Numbered from the stretch's first letter, positions 1 through 8,725 are shown. The stretch is DNA of 64,000 nt from Streptomyces sp. NBC_01381 (GCF_026340305.1 NZ_JAPEPI010000001.1:1612001-1676000); one strand, 5' to 3'. Program-made: numbers and translations. The notes: generated by a model not told the origin, from the sequence alone.

Positions 1-1305
1 ATCGGCGGCTTCACGCTGGCCTCCGCGCTCTGCGGGTTCGCCGCGAATCCGGAGATGCTCGTCGCATCGCGGATCCTGCAGGGCGGCATGGCCGCGATGA
101 TGGTGCCGCAGGTCCTGTCGATCGTGCACGCCACCTTCCCCGCGCACGAGCGGGGCAAGGTCTTCGGGCTCTTCGGGATGGTCGTCGGGCTCGGCGCGGT
201 CTCCGGACCGCTGCTGGGCGCGCTGCTCACCGAGTGGAACCTCTTCGGCCTCGAATGGCGCCCGATCTTCCTCATCAACCTGCCGGTCGGCATAGCGGGG
301 CTCGTTCTCGGTTGGAAGTTCATCAGCGAGTCCAAGGCGCCGAAGGCGCTCAAGCTCGACCTCGTCGGGGTCGTTCTGGTGACGCTCGGCCTGCTGATGG
401 TGCTCTACCCGCTCATCCGTGGGCGGGAGTTGGACTGGCCGCTGTGGGGTTACGTGATGATGGCGGGCGGCATCGTGGTCTTCGGCGCCCTGGTCGCGTA
501 CGAGAAGTGGAAGACGGCGAAGGACGGTTCGCCGCTGGTGGAGCTCTCGCTGTTCAAGGTGAAGAGCTTCGCGGCGGGCATCGCGGTGCAGACGGTGTTC
601 GGGATCTCGCTCGGCATCTTCTTTCTGGTCTGGACGCTCTATATGCAGTTCGGGCTCGGCTGGCGTCCGCTGAAGGCGGGCGTCACCGGCGTTCCGTTCT
701 CGATCGCCGTCTCGGTGGCGGCCGGCATCTCCGTGCAGAAGCTCGTCCCGCGGTTCGGCCGCAAGGTGCTGCAGGGCGGCGCGCTCGTCATGGCCACCGG
801 GGTGCTGCTCTACATCTGGGAGGCGAACCGGTACGGCGCGGACCTCGCGCCGTGGCAGATGGCGCTGCCGCTGACCGTGATGGGCGCCGGCATGGGCCTG
901 ATCGTCGCCCCGCTGACCGACGCGGTGCTCTCCGACGTGCCGCAGGAGCACTCGGGTTCGGCGTCCGGGCTCATCAACACCGTCCAGCAGATGGGCAACG
1001 CGCTCGGGCTCGGCCTCGTGTCCGTGGTGTTCTTCGGCGTGATCGACGAGAAGGTCGAACGGAGCCGGGTGCCCGCCGAGTTCATCGACGCGTTCCAGAA
1101 CTCGCTGTGGTGGGTGGTCGGCGTGCTCGCCGTCATCTTCCTGCTGATGTTCGCCCTGCCGGGCAAGCCCCGGCAGCACGTCGAGGGCGCGGACGCCGCG
1201 GCGGATGGCACCGACGGCATCGACGACATCGATGGCATCGACGACATCGATGGCATCGATGGCCTCGGTGAACTCCCGGAGCGAGAGCCCGCGTTGACGT
1301 CCTGA
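1..1305 (+). CDS. DHA2-type MFS drug efflux transporter (5' end outside window)
   Basis: The reading frame is already open at base 1, so the gene begins upstream; 434 codons are visible. The protein is a multi-pass membrane protein with many hydrophobic helices. It carries the MFS loop signature region (residues around G-x-x-x-G-P-x-x-G near bases 185-220), as in the 14-helix EmrB/QacA group of proton-driven exporters. The part present lacks roughly the first two helices. The C-terminus is an odd acidic low-complexity tail of repeated DGIDDI/DGID units (about bases 1205-1262), probably cytoplasmic and disordered. The substrate is unknown. It converges on the solute-binding protein gene across a hairpin. 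Confidence 0.9.
   Translation: MGGFTLASALCGFAANPEMLVASRILQGGMAAMMVPQVLSIVHATFPAHERGKVFGLFGMVVGLGAVSGPLLGALLTEWNLFGLEWRPIFLINLPVGIAGLVLGWKFISESKAPKALKLDLVGVVLVTLGLLMVLYPLIRGRELDWPLWGYVMMAGGIVVFGALVAYEKWKTAKDGSPLVELSLFKVKSFAAGIAVQTVFGISLGIFFLVWTLYMQFGLGWRPLKAGVTGVPFSIAVSVAAGISVQKLVPRFGRKVLQGGALVMATGVLLYIWEANRYGADLAPWQMALPLTVMGAGMGLIVAPLTDAVLSDVPQEHSGSASGLINTVQQMGNALGLGLVSVVFFGVIDEKVERSRVPAEFIDAFQNSLWWVVGVLAVIFLLMFALPGKPRQHVEGADAAADGTDGIDDIDGIDDIDGIDGLGELPEREPALTS
1205..1262 (+). repeat. short in-frame tandem repeat (GGCATCGA/CGACATCGA units)
   Basis: A run of alternating GGCATCGA and CGACATCGA units lies inside the 3' end of the efflux gene. It encodes a DGID/DDID tail. It is a slippage-prone coding microsatellite. 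Confidence 0.6.
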
Positions 1306-1322
1306 TCCACCCCGGCGGGGCG

Positions 1323-1357
1323 CGGCCCGGGCGGAGCCTAGAGCTCCGCCTGGGCCG
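1323..1357. terminator. hairpin between convergent genes, overlapping the SBP stop
   Basis: Two 15-base arms (1323-1337 and 1343-1357) are complementary with one mismatch. The stop codon of the minus-strand binding-protein gene lies at 1338-1340, in the loop. Its position between convergent genes suggests a bidirectional terminator. There is no U-tract, as is common in Streptomyces. Confidence 0.45.
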
Positions 1358-2585
1358 CCGTCGTGTCCAGGGACTCGAGTACGCCCTCGGGGCTGCCGCC
1401 CTTCATGACGGCGGCGCCGATCTCCTCGCGGATGGCCGCCCGGACCGTCGGCCACGACCGCAGATTGCCCGGCTGGAACTGCGCCTGCGGCATCTGGTCG
1501 ATGAACCTCCACAGCGGGCGCTGCGCCGGGTCCGCCCGCAGCGCGGCCGACGCCGAGCTGGTCACCGGGAGCGCGGTCTGGCCGCCGCCGTACGCCTTGG
1601 CCGACTTGCGGCCGTAGAGGTGGCTGAGGAACCGGCCGGACGCCTCGCCGTTGCCGTTCTGCCGGAACGCCATCAGCCAGTCGCTCAGGCCGATGGGCGC
1701 CGCAGCCCCGCCCTGCCGCCTGGGGAACGCGGTGTGCGCGTAAGGGAACTTGTACTTGTCGGCGGCGCCCATGAGCACCGGATGGGCGATCAGCATCCCG
1801 ATCCGGCCCTTCATGAACTGGGCGTACGCGTCCGTCCTGTTGAGCCCCGCCGGGTTCGCGCCCGCGAGCCCCTTGCCGACCAGTTCGTCCCGCAGCCAGG
1901 TCAGCGTCCGGACATTGCCCGCGGTGTTGAAGTCGTAGCTCGTCAGGCCCGCGTAGCCGCCGTCGTCCGCGAGCAGCCAGGAGAGCACCTCGTCCTCGGC
2001 GGCCTCGGGGCCCAGTTGCAGGCCGTACGGAGTCTTCACGCCGAGCGTCTTCAGGGCCTGGGCCGCCGACACCAACTCGTCCCAGGACGTGGGTGCGGTG
2101 ATGCGGGCCTGCTTGAACAGGGCCTTGTTGTAGAAGAGGCGCGGGGTGCTGGCCAGGAACGGGACGCCGTACTGGATGTGCTTGACGGATCCTGCCTCGG
2201 CGTACGAGCGGGTGAAGTCGGCCTCGGTGCGGATCTCGAAGAGGTCGGACGCGCTGTAGAGCTTGCCGTCCTCGGCGTAGGGGGCGAAGACGTTCGACTG
2301 GGCGATGTCGGGTGCCCGGCCGTCCCTCACGCGCCGGGCGAGCGTCCGGTCGAGCTTGTTGAAGGGGACGCGCTCCAGGTCGATCTTGATGGTGGGGTGC
2401 GCCTTCTCGAAGGAGGCGATGAGTCCCTTCCACTGGTCGCCGATCGAGGAGCCCACGCTCTCGTCGTAGCTGGCCACGAGGAGCTTGAGGGTGGTCGTGT
2501 CGCCGTCCGACGAGCAGGCGGTGAGCCCGAGCGCGGAGGCGCCGGTGAGACCGGCCGTGTGGAGAAGGAACTGCCGACGACGCAC
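1338..2585 (-). CDS. extracellular solute-binding lipoprotein (sugar ABC transporter type)
   Basis: The protein of 415 aa starts with arginines (RRRQF), a hydrophobic stretch and the lipobox LTAC, so it should be exported (Tat-like or Sec) and lipid-anchored at Cys. The body resembles family 1 (MalE/UgpB-like) carbohydrate-binding proteins: an N-terminal LLVASYDE strand, then an F-x-x-x-HPTIKIDLE segment and an SWDEL segment typical of the group. I chose the GTG at 2585 because AAAGGGTGG lies 8 bases upstream. A longer frame starting at 2651 has no such site. No permease or ATPase gene is adjacent, so it is an orphan receptor. It is divergent from the TetR gene, and the 123-bp gap contains a direct repeat GATCGC-N4-GATCGC. 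The ligand is unknown. Confidence 0.85.
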   Translation of the reverse strand: MRRRQFLLHTAGLTGASALGLTACSSDGDTTTLKLLVASYDESVGSSIGDQWKGLIASFEKAHPTIKIDLERVPFNKLDRTLARRVRDGRAPDIAQSNVFAPYAEDGKLYSASDLFEIRTEADFTRSYAEAGSVKHIQYGVPFLASTPRLFYNKALFKQARITAPTSWDELVSAAQALKTLGVKTPYGLQLGPEAAEDEVLSWLLADDGGYAGLTSYDFNTAGNVRTLTWLRDELVGKGLAGANPAGLNRTDAYAQFMKGRIGMLIAHPVLMGAADKYKFPYAHTAFPRRQGGAAAPIGLSDWLMAFRQNGNGEASGRFLSHLYGRKSAKAYGGGQTALPVTSSASAALRADPAQRPLWRFIDQMPQAQFQPGNLRSWPTVRAAIREEIGAAVMKGGSPEGVLESLDTTAAQAEL

Positions 2586-2708
2586 CGCTGTTGCCACCCT
2601 TTTTGATCGCGCTTGATCGCACCGCATTCGTTCGGTGGCAGATTCTGTCACACGGGCACTTTGTGTCTACGAGGATCTGGTGCGGACGGCTGGCATAGCC
2701 TGCCTCGC

Positions 2709-3344
2709 ATGCACGCACATTTGCCCAGCTCGTCCGGTTCGCTCACCGAGCGCCGCAAGGCCGAGACGCGCCTGGACATCGCCCGCACCGCGGCCGCGCT
2801 CTTCGTCGAGAACGGGCTGCGCGCCACCCGCGCCGAGGACATCGCCCGTGCCGCGGGCGTCGCCCCGCGCACCCTCTACCGCTACTTCGCGACCAAGGAG
2901 GAGGCCGTCGCCCCGCTCTTCGCCGCCGGTGCGCAGCAGTGGGCCGAGGCGGTGCGGGAGGCGCCGGCCGCCCTTCCGGTACGGGACGCGCTGCGGCACG
3001 CGGCGGAGCGGGCGCTGGCCGCCGACGACACCGGGGCGGTGGAGTCCCTGGAGTGGGTGCGGTCGCTGCTGCGGATGGCGGGGGAGAGCGCGGCGCTGCG
3101 GGCGGTGTGGTCCGACGCCTGCCATGGCTCGGAGCAGACGCTGGTCACCGTGCTCGCCGAGCGGGAGGGGCGCTCCGGTGCTTCCTCGCTGCAGCTTCGG
3201 CTCATGGCCGCGCTGGCCAGCGCGGCGGTCCGGGTGGCCGTGGAGACATGGGCCGCCGGTGACGATCCTGCCGGGAGTCCGGCGGGCCCCGCGGCTCTGG
3301 CCGGGCGCTGCATCGAGGCGTTGGGGGACTTCCGCAGGCCGTAG
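2709..3344 (+). CDS. TetR/AcrR family transcriptional regulator
   Basis: A protein of 211 aa with an N-terminal TetR helix-turn-helix. TRLDIARTAAALF is helix 1, then ATRAEDIARAAGVAPRTLYRYFATKEE is the recognition region, with the family's T-L-Y-R-Y-F motif. The rest is an all-helical ligand-binding and dimerisation domain of unknown effector specificity. The ATG at 2709 gives the normal short N-terminus; an upstream GTG at 2613 would add 32 unlikely residues. The divergent solute-binding gene is the natural candidate target. Confidence 0.88.
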   Translation: MHAHLPSSSGSLTERRKAETRLDIARTAAALFVENGLRATRAEDIARAAGVAPRTLYRYFATKEEAVAPLFAAGAQQWAEAVREAPAALPVRDALRHAAERALAADDTGAVESLEWVRSLLRMAGESAALRAVWSDACHGSEQTLVTVLAEREGRSGASSLQLRLMAALASAAVRVAVETWAAGDDPAGSPAGPAALAGRCIEALGDFRRP

Positions 3345-3383
3345 GGCAGCAGGGCCGCAGGCCGTAGGGCCGCAACCGGCATG

Positions 3384-3414
3384 CACTTTCAGCGGCTCAC
3401 CGCCAGGCCGAAAG
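3384..3414. terminator. inverted repeat after the TetR gene
   Basis: ACTTTCAGC (3384-3392) and GCCGAAAGT (3406-3414) form a stem with one mismatch, followed by CCGTTTGTG. It may terminate the TetR transcript, or it may be an operator. It also lies close upstream of the fructose operon promoter. Confidence 0.35.
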
Positions 3415-3443
3415 TCCGTTTGTGTCTGCCTGGGGCCCGAACT

Positions 3444-3472
3444 TGTTTACTTTCCGGAAATCCAGTCGTAGT
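3444..3472 (+). promoter_or_regulatory. putative fru operon promoter with internal palindrome
   Basis: TTGTTT (3444-3449) is a possible -35. About 17 bases later a weak -10-like region (around 3467-3472) precedes the regulator gene. Between them lies the 10-base perfect palindrome TTTCCGGAAA (3451-3460), a plausible operator for the adjacent DeoR/GlpR-type regulator. Confidence 0.35.
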
Positions 3473-3520
3473 CTCCCAGGGAATCCACAAGCTCGGGCAT
3501 CAAGGCGGAGGCGAACGGAC

Positions 3521-4282
3521 ATGTACGCACCGGAGCGGCAGCAGGAGATCCTGCGGCTCGCGCGTGACGGCGGCCGGGTCGACGTGCTGTCGCTCGCCGA
3601 GGAGTTCCAGGTCACCGCGGAGACCATCCGGCGCGACCTGAAGGCCCTCGACCGCGCCGGTCTCGTACGCCGTGTCCATGGCGGTGCCATTCCGGCCGGG
3701 CGCCTCGACTTCGAGCCGGACCTCGCCGAGCGCGAGGGCACATCGGCCGACGAGAAGGACCGCATCGCCAAGGCCGCGCTCGCCGAGCTGCCGGCCGAGG
3801 GCAGCGTCATCCTCGACGCGGGCTCGACGGTCGCGCGGCTCGCGGCCTCGCTCCCGCTCGAATCGACGTTCACGGTCGTCACGCACGGCCTGCCCACCGC
3901 GGCCCGCCTCGCCGACCACCCCGGCATCCAGCTGCACCTCATCGGCGGCCGCGTACGCAGCCGTACGCGCGCGGCGGTCGACGCGTGGGCGCTGCGGGCG
4001 TACGGCGAGATCCGCGCCGACGTCCTCTTCCTCGCCACCAACGGCTTCTCCGCGGAGGCAGGACTGACCACCCCCGACCTCGCCGAGGCGGCCGTCAAGC
4101 GCGCCGCGATCGGCGCGGCCCGCCGGGTGGTCCTGCTCGCGGACTCCACCAAGCACGGCCAGGAGCACTTCGCCCGCTTCGGTGACCTGGGCGACGTCGA
4201 CCTGCTGATCACCGACAGCGGCCTCAGCCCCGAGGACGCGGCGGCGATCGAGGGCGGCGGCACGGAAGTTGTCCGTGCATGA
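3521..4282 (+). CDS. DeoR/GlpR-family transcriptional regulator of the fructose operon
   Basis: The protein is 253 aa. It begins MYAPERQQEIL, then a DeoR-type winged helix (V-x-x-L-A-x-x-F-x-V-T-x-x-T-I-R-R-D-L). The C-terminal sugar-phosphate-sensing domain (DeoRC, ISOCOT fold) carries the LDAGST and GGR motifs and the terminal LADSTKHG segment. The ATG at 3521 has GGAGG-like sequence (GGCGGAGGCG) upstream; earlier starts lie in non-coding DNA. Its last codons overlap the longest possible fruK frame (ATGA), and fruA follows, so it is the likely local repressor. By family knowledge, the inducer would be fructose 1-phosphate. Confidence 0.9.
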   Translation: MYAPERQQEILRLARDGGRVDVLSLAEEFQVTAETIRRDLKALDRAGLVRRVHGGAIPAGRLDFEPDLAEREGTSADEKDRIAKAALAELPAEGSVILDAGSTVARLAASLPLESTFTVVTHGLPTAARLADHPGIQLHLIGGRVRSRTRAAVDAWALRAYGEIRADVLFLATNGFSAEAGLTTPDLAEAAVKRAAIGAARRVVLLADSTKHGQEHFARFGDLGDVDLLITDSGLSPEDAAAIEGGGTEVVRA

Positions 4283-4293
4283 GCACGACGAGT

Positions 4294-4345
4294 CCCAGTG
4301 AAGAGTCGCGCCCCAGTGAAGAGACGCGTCCCAGTGAAGAAACGG
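4294..4345 (+). repeat. 18-bp tandem repeat, three copies, at the fruK 5' end
   Basis: Three near-identical 18-base units beginning CCCAGTGAAGA follow one another directly before the fruK start. If translated from the ATG at 4279 they encode PSEES/T-R repeats. Each unit contains a GAAGA purine run. Confidence 0.7.
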
Positions 4346-4356
4346 TACGTATACGC

Positions 4357-5304
4357 ATGATCCTCACCGTCACGCCCAACCCCTCCCTCGACCGCACCTA
4401 CGAGGTCCCCGCCCTGGACCGCGGTGAGGTCGTGCGGGCCACCGGGGAGCGGATGGACCCGGGCGGCAAGGGCGTCAACGTGTCGCGGGCGGTCGCGGCG
4501 GCGGGCGCGGACACGGTCGCCGTGCTGCCGCTCGGCGGGGCGCCCGGCGCGCTGGTCGCACAGCTCCTGGACGAGCAGGGGATCAGGGTCGCGCCGGTCC
4601 CGGTCGCGGGCCAGACCCGGTCCAACATCGCGGTCGCCGAACCGGACGGCACGCTCACGAAGATCAACGCTCCCGGTCCCGAACTGACGGTGGAGGAGGC
4701 CGAGTCGCTGCTGTCCACGGTCCGGGCACGCTCGGCCGGGGCCGACTGGATCGCCTGCTGCGGCAGCCTCCCGCGCGGCCTCGCGCCTTCCTGGTACGCC
4801 GAGTTGGTGGCCCGCGCGCACGCGGCGGGCGCCCGTATCGCCCTGGACACCTCGGGCCCTGCCCTGCTCGCCGCCCTCGCCGAGCGCCCCGACGTGGTCA
4901 AGCCGAACGCCGAGGAGCTCGCCGAGGCGGTGGGCCGCCCGCTGGCCACGGTCGGCGACGCGGTGAAGGCCGCCGATGAGCTGCGGGAGCTCGGCGCGCG
5001 CTCCGTGCTCGCCAGCCTCGGGGCGGACGGCCAGCTCCTGGTCGACGACTCGGGCACGTACTTCGGCAGCGCCCGCGTCGACGCCGTACGCAGCAACGTC
5101 GGCGCCGGTGACTCCTCCCTGGCCGGCTTCCTCATCGCGGGCGGCACCGGCGCGGACGCCCTCGCGTCGGCCGTGGCGCACGGCGCGGCGGCCGTCCAGC
5201 TGCCGGGCAGCGCGATGCCGACGCCGGCGGATCTCGCGCCGGACGCGGTCACGGTGACGAGGGAGGTCCCCCTGGACCGCGCCCTGACGGAGCCGGCGTC
5301 ATGA
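4357..5304 (+). CDS. fruK: 1-phosphofructokinase
   Basis: This PfkB-family sugar kinase of 315 aa phosphorylates fructose 1-phosphate to fructose 1,6-bisphosphate in the cytoplasm. It starts MILTVTPNPSLDRTY, the canonical LacC/FruK N-terminus. It contains the GGKGVNVSRA substrate-binding segment and, near the C-terminus, the PfkB signature with catalytic Asp in GAGDS. An upstream ATG at 4279 overlaps the regulator stop and would add 26 residues of PSEE repeats. I prefer 4357 by family comparison. It lies between the regulator and fruA in one operon. Confidence 0.9.
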   Translation: MILTVTPNPSLDRTYEVPALDRGEVVRATGERMDPGGKGVNVSRAVAAAGADTVAVLPLGGAPGALVAQLLDEQGIRVAPVPVAGQTRSNIAVAEPDGTLTKINAPGPELTVEEAESLLSTVRARSAGADWIACCGSLPRGLAPSWYAELVARAHAAGARIALDTSGPALLAALAERPDVVKPNAEELAEAVGRPLATVGDAVKAADELRELGARSVLASLGADGQLLVDDSGTYFGSARVDAVRSNVGAGDSSLAGFLIAGGTGADALASAVAHGAAAVQLPGSAMPTPADLAPDAVTVTREVPLDRALTEPAS

Positions 5305-5347
5305 CTCCCCGCCCCCACAAGCCAAGTCCCCTGTGAAGGAGCCCGCG

Positions 5348-7360
5348 ATGAGCGAGATGATCACCGCGGAACTGGTCGACCTCGAACTCGACCGGTCCGC
5401 CGGAACCAAGGAAGCGGCGGCCCGAGCCCTCGCCGAGCGCATGGTGTCCCTGGGCCGGGTGACCGACCTGGAGGGGTTCCTCGCCGACGTTGCGGCCCGT
5501 GAGGCGCAGATGCCGACCGGCCTCGACGGCGGCATCGGCATCCCGCACTGCCGCAGCGCCCATGTCACCGAGCCGACCCTGGCCTTCGGCCGCTCGGCGG
5601 ACGGCATCGACTTCGGGGCGCCGGACGGCCCCGCGGACCTGATCTTCCTCATCGCCGCCCCGGCGGGCGCGGACGACGCCCACCTGACGATCCTGTCGTC
5701 GCTGGCAAGGCAGCTGATGGACGAGCAGTTCACGAGCGCGCTGCGGGGTGCGACGGACGCCGCGACGGCAACTGCTCTGATCCGGGGTAATGGGCGGGTG
5801 GCTGGGGAAAACACACAAGCCCCCACCGACCAGCAGCCGGAAAACGACCCGCCCCCGGCGGAGCCGTTCCGCATAGTCGCCGTCACGTCCTGCCCAACGG
5901 GCATAGCCCACACCTACATGGCAGCGGAGTCCCTGGAGAACGCAGCCCGCGAGGCAGAGGTAGAACTCACGGTGGAGACCCAGGGGTCAGCGGGATTCAC
6001 CCGCCTCGACCCGGCGGTCCTAGCCTCCGCGGACGCGGTCATCTTCGCCCACGACGTCCCCGTACGCGACAAGGACCGCTTCGCCGGGAAGCCCACGGTC
6101 GACGTGGGCGTGAAGGCCGGCATCAGCCGCCCGGCGGAACTCATCGCGGAGGCCCGCGAGAAGGCGGCCCGCGGCGAGATCACCACGGCAAGCGCCCCGA
6201 CCCCGGTGGACAACGCGGGCGACAGCGGCGACGGCTACGGCACCAAGCTGCGCAAGTGGCTGATGTCCGGCGTCAGTTACATGGTCCCGTTCGTCGCCGC
6301 GGGCGGCCTCCTCATCGCCCTGGGCTTCGCCATCGGCGGCTGGCAGATCGACAAGGCGCCGTCCGTCGCCAAGCACTTCGTGTGGACGGACACCACCAGC
6401 TGGGCCGCGCTGCTCTTCCAGATCGGCGGGCTCGCCTTCGCCTTCTTGGTGCCGGTCCTCGCCGGTTACATCGCGTACGGAATGGCCGACCGGCCCGGCC
6501 TGGTCCCCGGCTTCGTCGGCGGCTCGGTCGCCGTCACGATCAACGCGGGCTTCCTCGGCGGCCTCGCGGCGGGTCTGATCGCGGGCGGCGTGGTGATGGG
6601 GATCCAGAGGGTCCGGATCCCGGCGGTCCTGCGCGGCATCATGCCGGTCGTGGTGATCCCGCTGATCTCGTCGGCGGTCGTGGGCTTCCTGATGTTCCTG
6701 GTGATCGGAAAGCCGATCGCCTCGCTGCAGAGGGCGCTCACCGACTGGCTCGAAGGCCTCTCCGGCGCCAACGCGATCATCCTCGGCGTCATCCTCGGCC
6801 TGATGATGTGCTTCGACCTCGGAGGCCCGCTGAACAAGGTCGCGTACGCCTTCGCCGTCGGCGGCCTCACCAACCCGACCGAGGGCAGCCTCAAGGTGAT
6901 GGCCGCGGTGATGGCGGCCGGCATGGTCCCGCCGCTGGCCATGGCGCTCGCCACCACCGTCCGCGGCCGTCTCTTCACCAAGACGGAGCGCGAGAACGGC
7001 AAGGCGGCCTGGTTCCTTGGCGCCTCCTTCATCACGGAGGGCGCGATCCCGTTCGCCGCGGCCGACCCGCTGCGGGTGATCCCCGCCTCGATGGCGGGCG
7101 GCGCGGTCACCGGAGCCCTGTCGATGGCCTTCGGCTGCACGCTGCGGGCCCCGCACGGAGGCATCTTCGTGGTGCCGCTGATCGGCCGGCCGCTGCTCTA
7201 CCTGGTGGCCATCGCCGCCGGTATCGGGGTCGCGACCGTGGCGGTCGTCCTGCTCAAGGGGGCCCGGAAGCCGGTTCCTTCGGAGAGCGGGGAGAGCGGC
7301 GAGAGCGCGGCGGCCGCTGCGGAAGCCGCGCCGAAGGAGCAGGTCACGGCGGCTGCTTGA
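5348..7360 (+). CDS. fruA: fructose-specific PTS enzyme IIABC
   Basis: A fusion permease of 670 aa that imports fructose and phosphorylates it to fructose 1-phosphate. The EIIA domain (about 1-145) has the phosphorylated His67 in GIPHC. After a Pro/Gln-rich linker, the EIIB-Fru domain (about 172-275) has Cys182 in TSCPTGIAHT. The EIIC domain (about 300-640) has about ten membrane helices. The ATG at 5348 has AAGGAG 7 bases upstream. The tail is Glu/Ala-rich. It works with FruK, which uses its product, and with general PTS proteins encoded elsewhere. Confidence 0.93.
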   Translation: MSEMITAELVDLELDRSAGTKEAAARALAERMVSLGRVTDLEGFLADVAAREAQMPTGLDGGIGIPHCRSAHVTEPTLAFGRSADGIDFGAPDGPADLIFLIAAPAGADDAHLTILSSLARQLMDEQFTSALRGATDAATATALIRGNGRVAGENTQAPTDQQPENDPPPAEPFRIVAVTSCPTGIAHTYMAAESLENAAREAEVELTVETQGSAGFTRLDPAVLASADAVIFAHDVPVRDKDRFAGKPTVDVGVKAGISRPAELIAEAREKAARGEITTASAPTPVDNAGDSGDGYGTKLRKWLMSGVSYMVPFVAAGGLLIALGFAIGGWQIDKAPSVAKHFVWTDTTSWAALLFQIGGLAFAFLVPVLAGYIAYGMADRPGLVPGFVGGSVAVTINAGFLGGLAAGLIAGGVVMGIQRVRIPAVLRGIMPVVVIPLISSAVVGFLMFLVIGKPIASLQRALTDWLEGLSGANAIILGVILGLMMCFDLGGPLNKVAYAFAVGGLTNPTEGSLKVMAAVMAAGMVPPLAMALATTVRGRLFTKTERENGKAAWFLGASFITEGAIPFAAADPLRVIPASMAGGAVTGALSMAFGCTLRAPHGGIFVVPLIGRPLLYLVAIAAGIGVATVAVVLLKGARKPVPSESGESGESAAAAAEAAPKEQVTAAA

Positions 7361-7365
7361 GCCCC

Positions 7366-7433
7366 AAGAGGTCCCCAAGAGGTCCCGATGAGGTCCTGAT
7401 GAGGCCCCGATGAGTCCCTTATGAGGGGGGTTG
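7366..7433. repeat. 11-bp tandem repeat after fruA, six units
   Basis: GAGG/GAGT cores begin at 7368, 7379, 7390, 7401, 7412 and 7423, an exact 11-base period. The unit is close to GAGGTCCCGAT. It starts just after the fruA stop codon, in the gap before the small membrane protein gene. Confidence 0.75.
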
Positions 7434-7512
7434 TGCGACATGCGTCACTTCAGGACGTAAGTCCCACGGCCCCCCTGTCGGAAGTCCCGGATCGTGTTGT
7501 CTACTGTGCGGC

Positions 7513-7767
7513 ATGCTCCAGAATGTCTCGATCCTCCAGCAGACAGGCGTGGCCGTGCTCGCTGCCGCGACCGTCGTCTGGGCCGTGGGCCTGGTGCGGG
7601 TACTGCGGCGCGACCGGTCCGATGTGGACGTCTGGCACCAGGCTCAGGCGCTGCGCGCGCTGCCCGCGCAGACGGGCCCGCCGCGCACGGAGACGGTGGA
7701 GCTGACGCCGGACGAGCGGGCCGCCTTCGCGGGTCTTGTACGGCAGTTCGGCGAGGGCCGGTCCTAA
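7513..7767 (+). CDS. small conserved membrane protein of unknown function
   Basis: This 84-aa protein has one N-terminal membrane helix (about residues 10-30, TGVAVLAAATVVWAVGLVRV) followed by a basic stretch (RRDRS). The hydrophilic C-terminal domain contains ELTPDERAAFAGLVRQF. The helix and following positive charges suggest N-out/C-in. It converges on the DUF6227 gene with 12 bases between them. I recognise no family name; codon use is typical of the window. Confidence 0.65.
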   Translation: MLQNVSILQQTGVAVLAAATVVWAVGLVRVLRRDRSDVDVWHQAQALRALPAQTGPPRTETVELTPDERAAFAGLVRQFGEGRS

Positions 7768-7779
7768 CTAAGCGCCTGG

Positions 7780-8574
7780 TCAGGAGGAGCGCTGCTGCGG
7801 AATGCTCCTGGCCCGCAGTTCCATCGCCTCGCGGGCCGCGTTCTCGGTGACGTACACCTCGCACATGTGCCGCTTGTCCGGCGTGACCGTGTGCTCGACC
7901 TCCCAGAGGCTGAGCTCGCTGCCGTCGAAGAGCAGGAACGCGTGCTCGTAGAGCGAGAAGCAGAAGCGGGCCTCGCCGGCCAGGCAGGGGCGCCCGAAGG
8001 CCTGCGTGATCTGGTGCGCGAACGCCGAACGCAGCTGCCGCGCGATCTCGTCGCCCGGCCGTCCCGCGCCGATCGGGTTCTCCGCGCGGCGCAGCAGCCG
8101 GCGCCCGTGGTCCGCCGAGTCGTCGGGGACGTAGGTGTGCCGGGGCTCGTCCGGGGCCGGGAGCTGGAGCATGACGGGCTGCTCGCAGGCGACCGGCGCG
8201 GTGTCCGGCGGCAGCGGAAGACGCGAGGTGGCGACGCCGGCCTCTTCCTCGTCCGCGTACAGCTCGTGCTGGGGGTGGCTGTCGGGGTTCGTGTTGTGCA
8301 CCAGCTCCCAGAGGGTGAGCGCGCTGGCATCGGCGAGCAGCCACGTGTGCCGGTACGTCTCGCGGTGCAGGCCCGCGCTGTGGTGCGCGGAGTGCAGCGA
8401 ACTGTCGTACGCGATCGCCGAGTCCAGGCGCCGTATCGTCTCGTCCGGCAGGTCGAAGGAGTTCAGGGCGCGGCCGAGGAGCCGCTCGAGGTGCTCCTGC
8501 GGAGAGTGCGGAGGCTTCTGCTCGGGCGACTGGGGTGGCTCGTACGCTGTCTCGTACTCGTACGGAACGCTCAA
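7780..8574 (-). CDS. DUF6227 family protein
   Basis: The 264-aa soluble protein has two similar halves. Each has a segment like W-x-L-A-D-x-S-x-L-x-LWELVH and F-x-L-F-D-G-S-x-LSLWEVEH, followed by an acidic or charged strand, which suggests an internal duplication. The N-terminus is Pro/Glu-rich, then HLERLLGRALNSFDLPDETIRRLDSA. I recognise it as the Streptomyces family DUF6227, which has no known function. No cofactor motif is visible. It is monocistronic, with the L,D-transpeptidase terminator upstream of it. Confidence 0.75.
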   Translation of the reverse strand: MSVPYEYETAYEPPQSPEQKPPHSPQEHLERLLGRALNSFDLPDETIRRLDSAIAYDSSLHSAHHSAGLHRETYRHTWLLADASALTLWELVHNTNPDSHPQHELYADEEEAGVATSRLPLPPDTAPVACEQPVMLQLPAPDEPRHTYVPDDSADHGRRLLRRAENPIGAGRPGDEIARQLRSAFAHQITQAFGRPCLAGEARFCFSLYEHAFLLFDGSELSLWEVEHTVTPDKRHMCEVYVTENAAREAMELRARSIPQQRSS

Positions 8575-8655
8575 GGTTTCTCCCGGCGTTGCTGCATGTC
8601 ACCTTGTGAGTGCATACCGTAGCCCCTGGGTCGGACATCATGTCCGGGAACGGGA

Positions 8656-8693
8656 AAACGTACGAGCCGCACGGCAAGTTCCCGTGCGGCTCG
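8656..8693 (-). terminator. intrinsic terminator of the L,D-transpeptidase gene
   Basis: A 12-bp perfect stem (CGAGCCGCACGG with its complement, 8663-8674 and 8682-8693) has a 7-base loop. On the minus strand it is followed by TACGTTTTCC, downstream of the transpeptidase stop. Confidence 0.75.
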
Positions 8694-8725
8694 TGGTGTT
8701 GAAGCGGTTTCTGGATGGCTTACGG

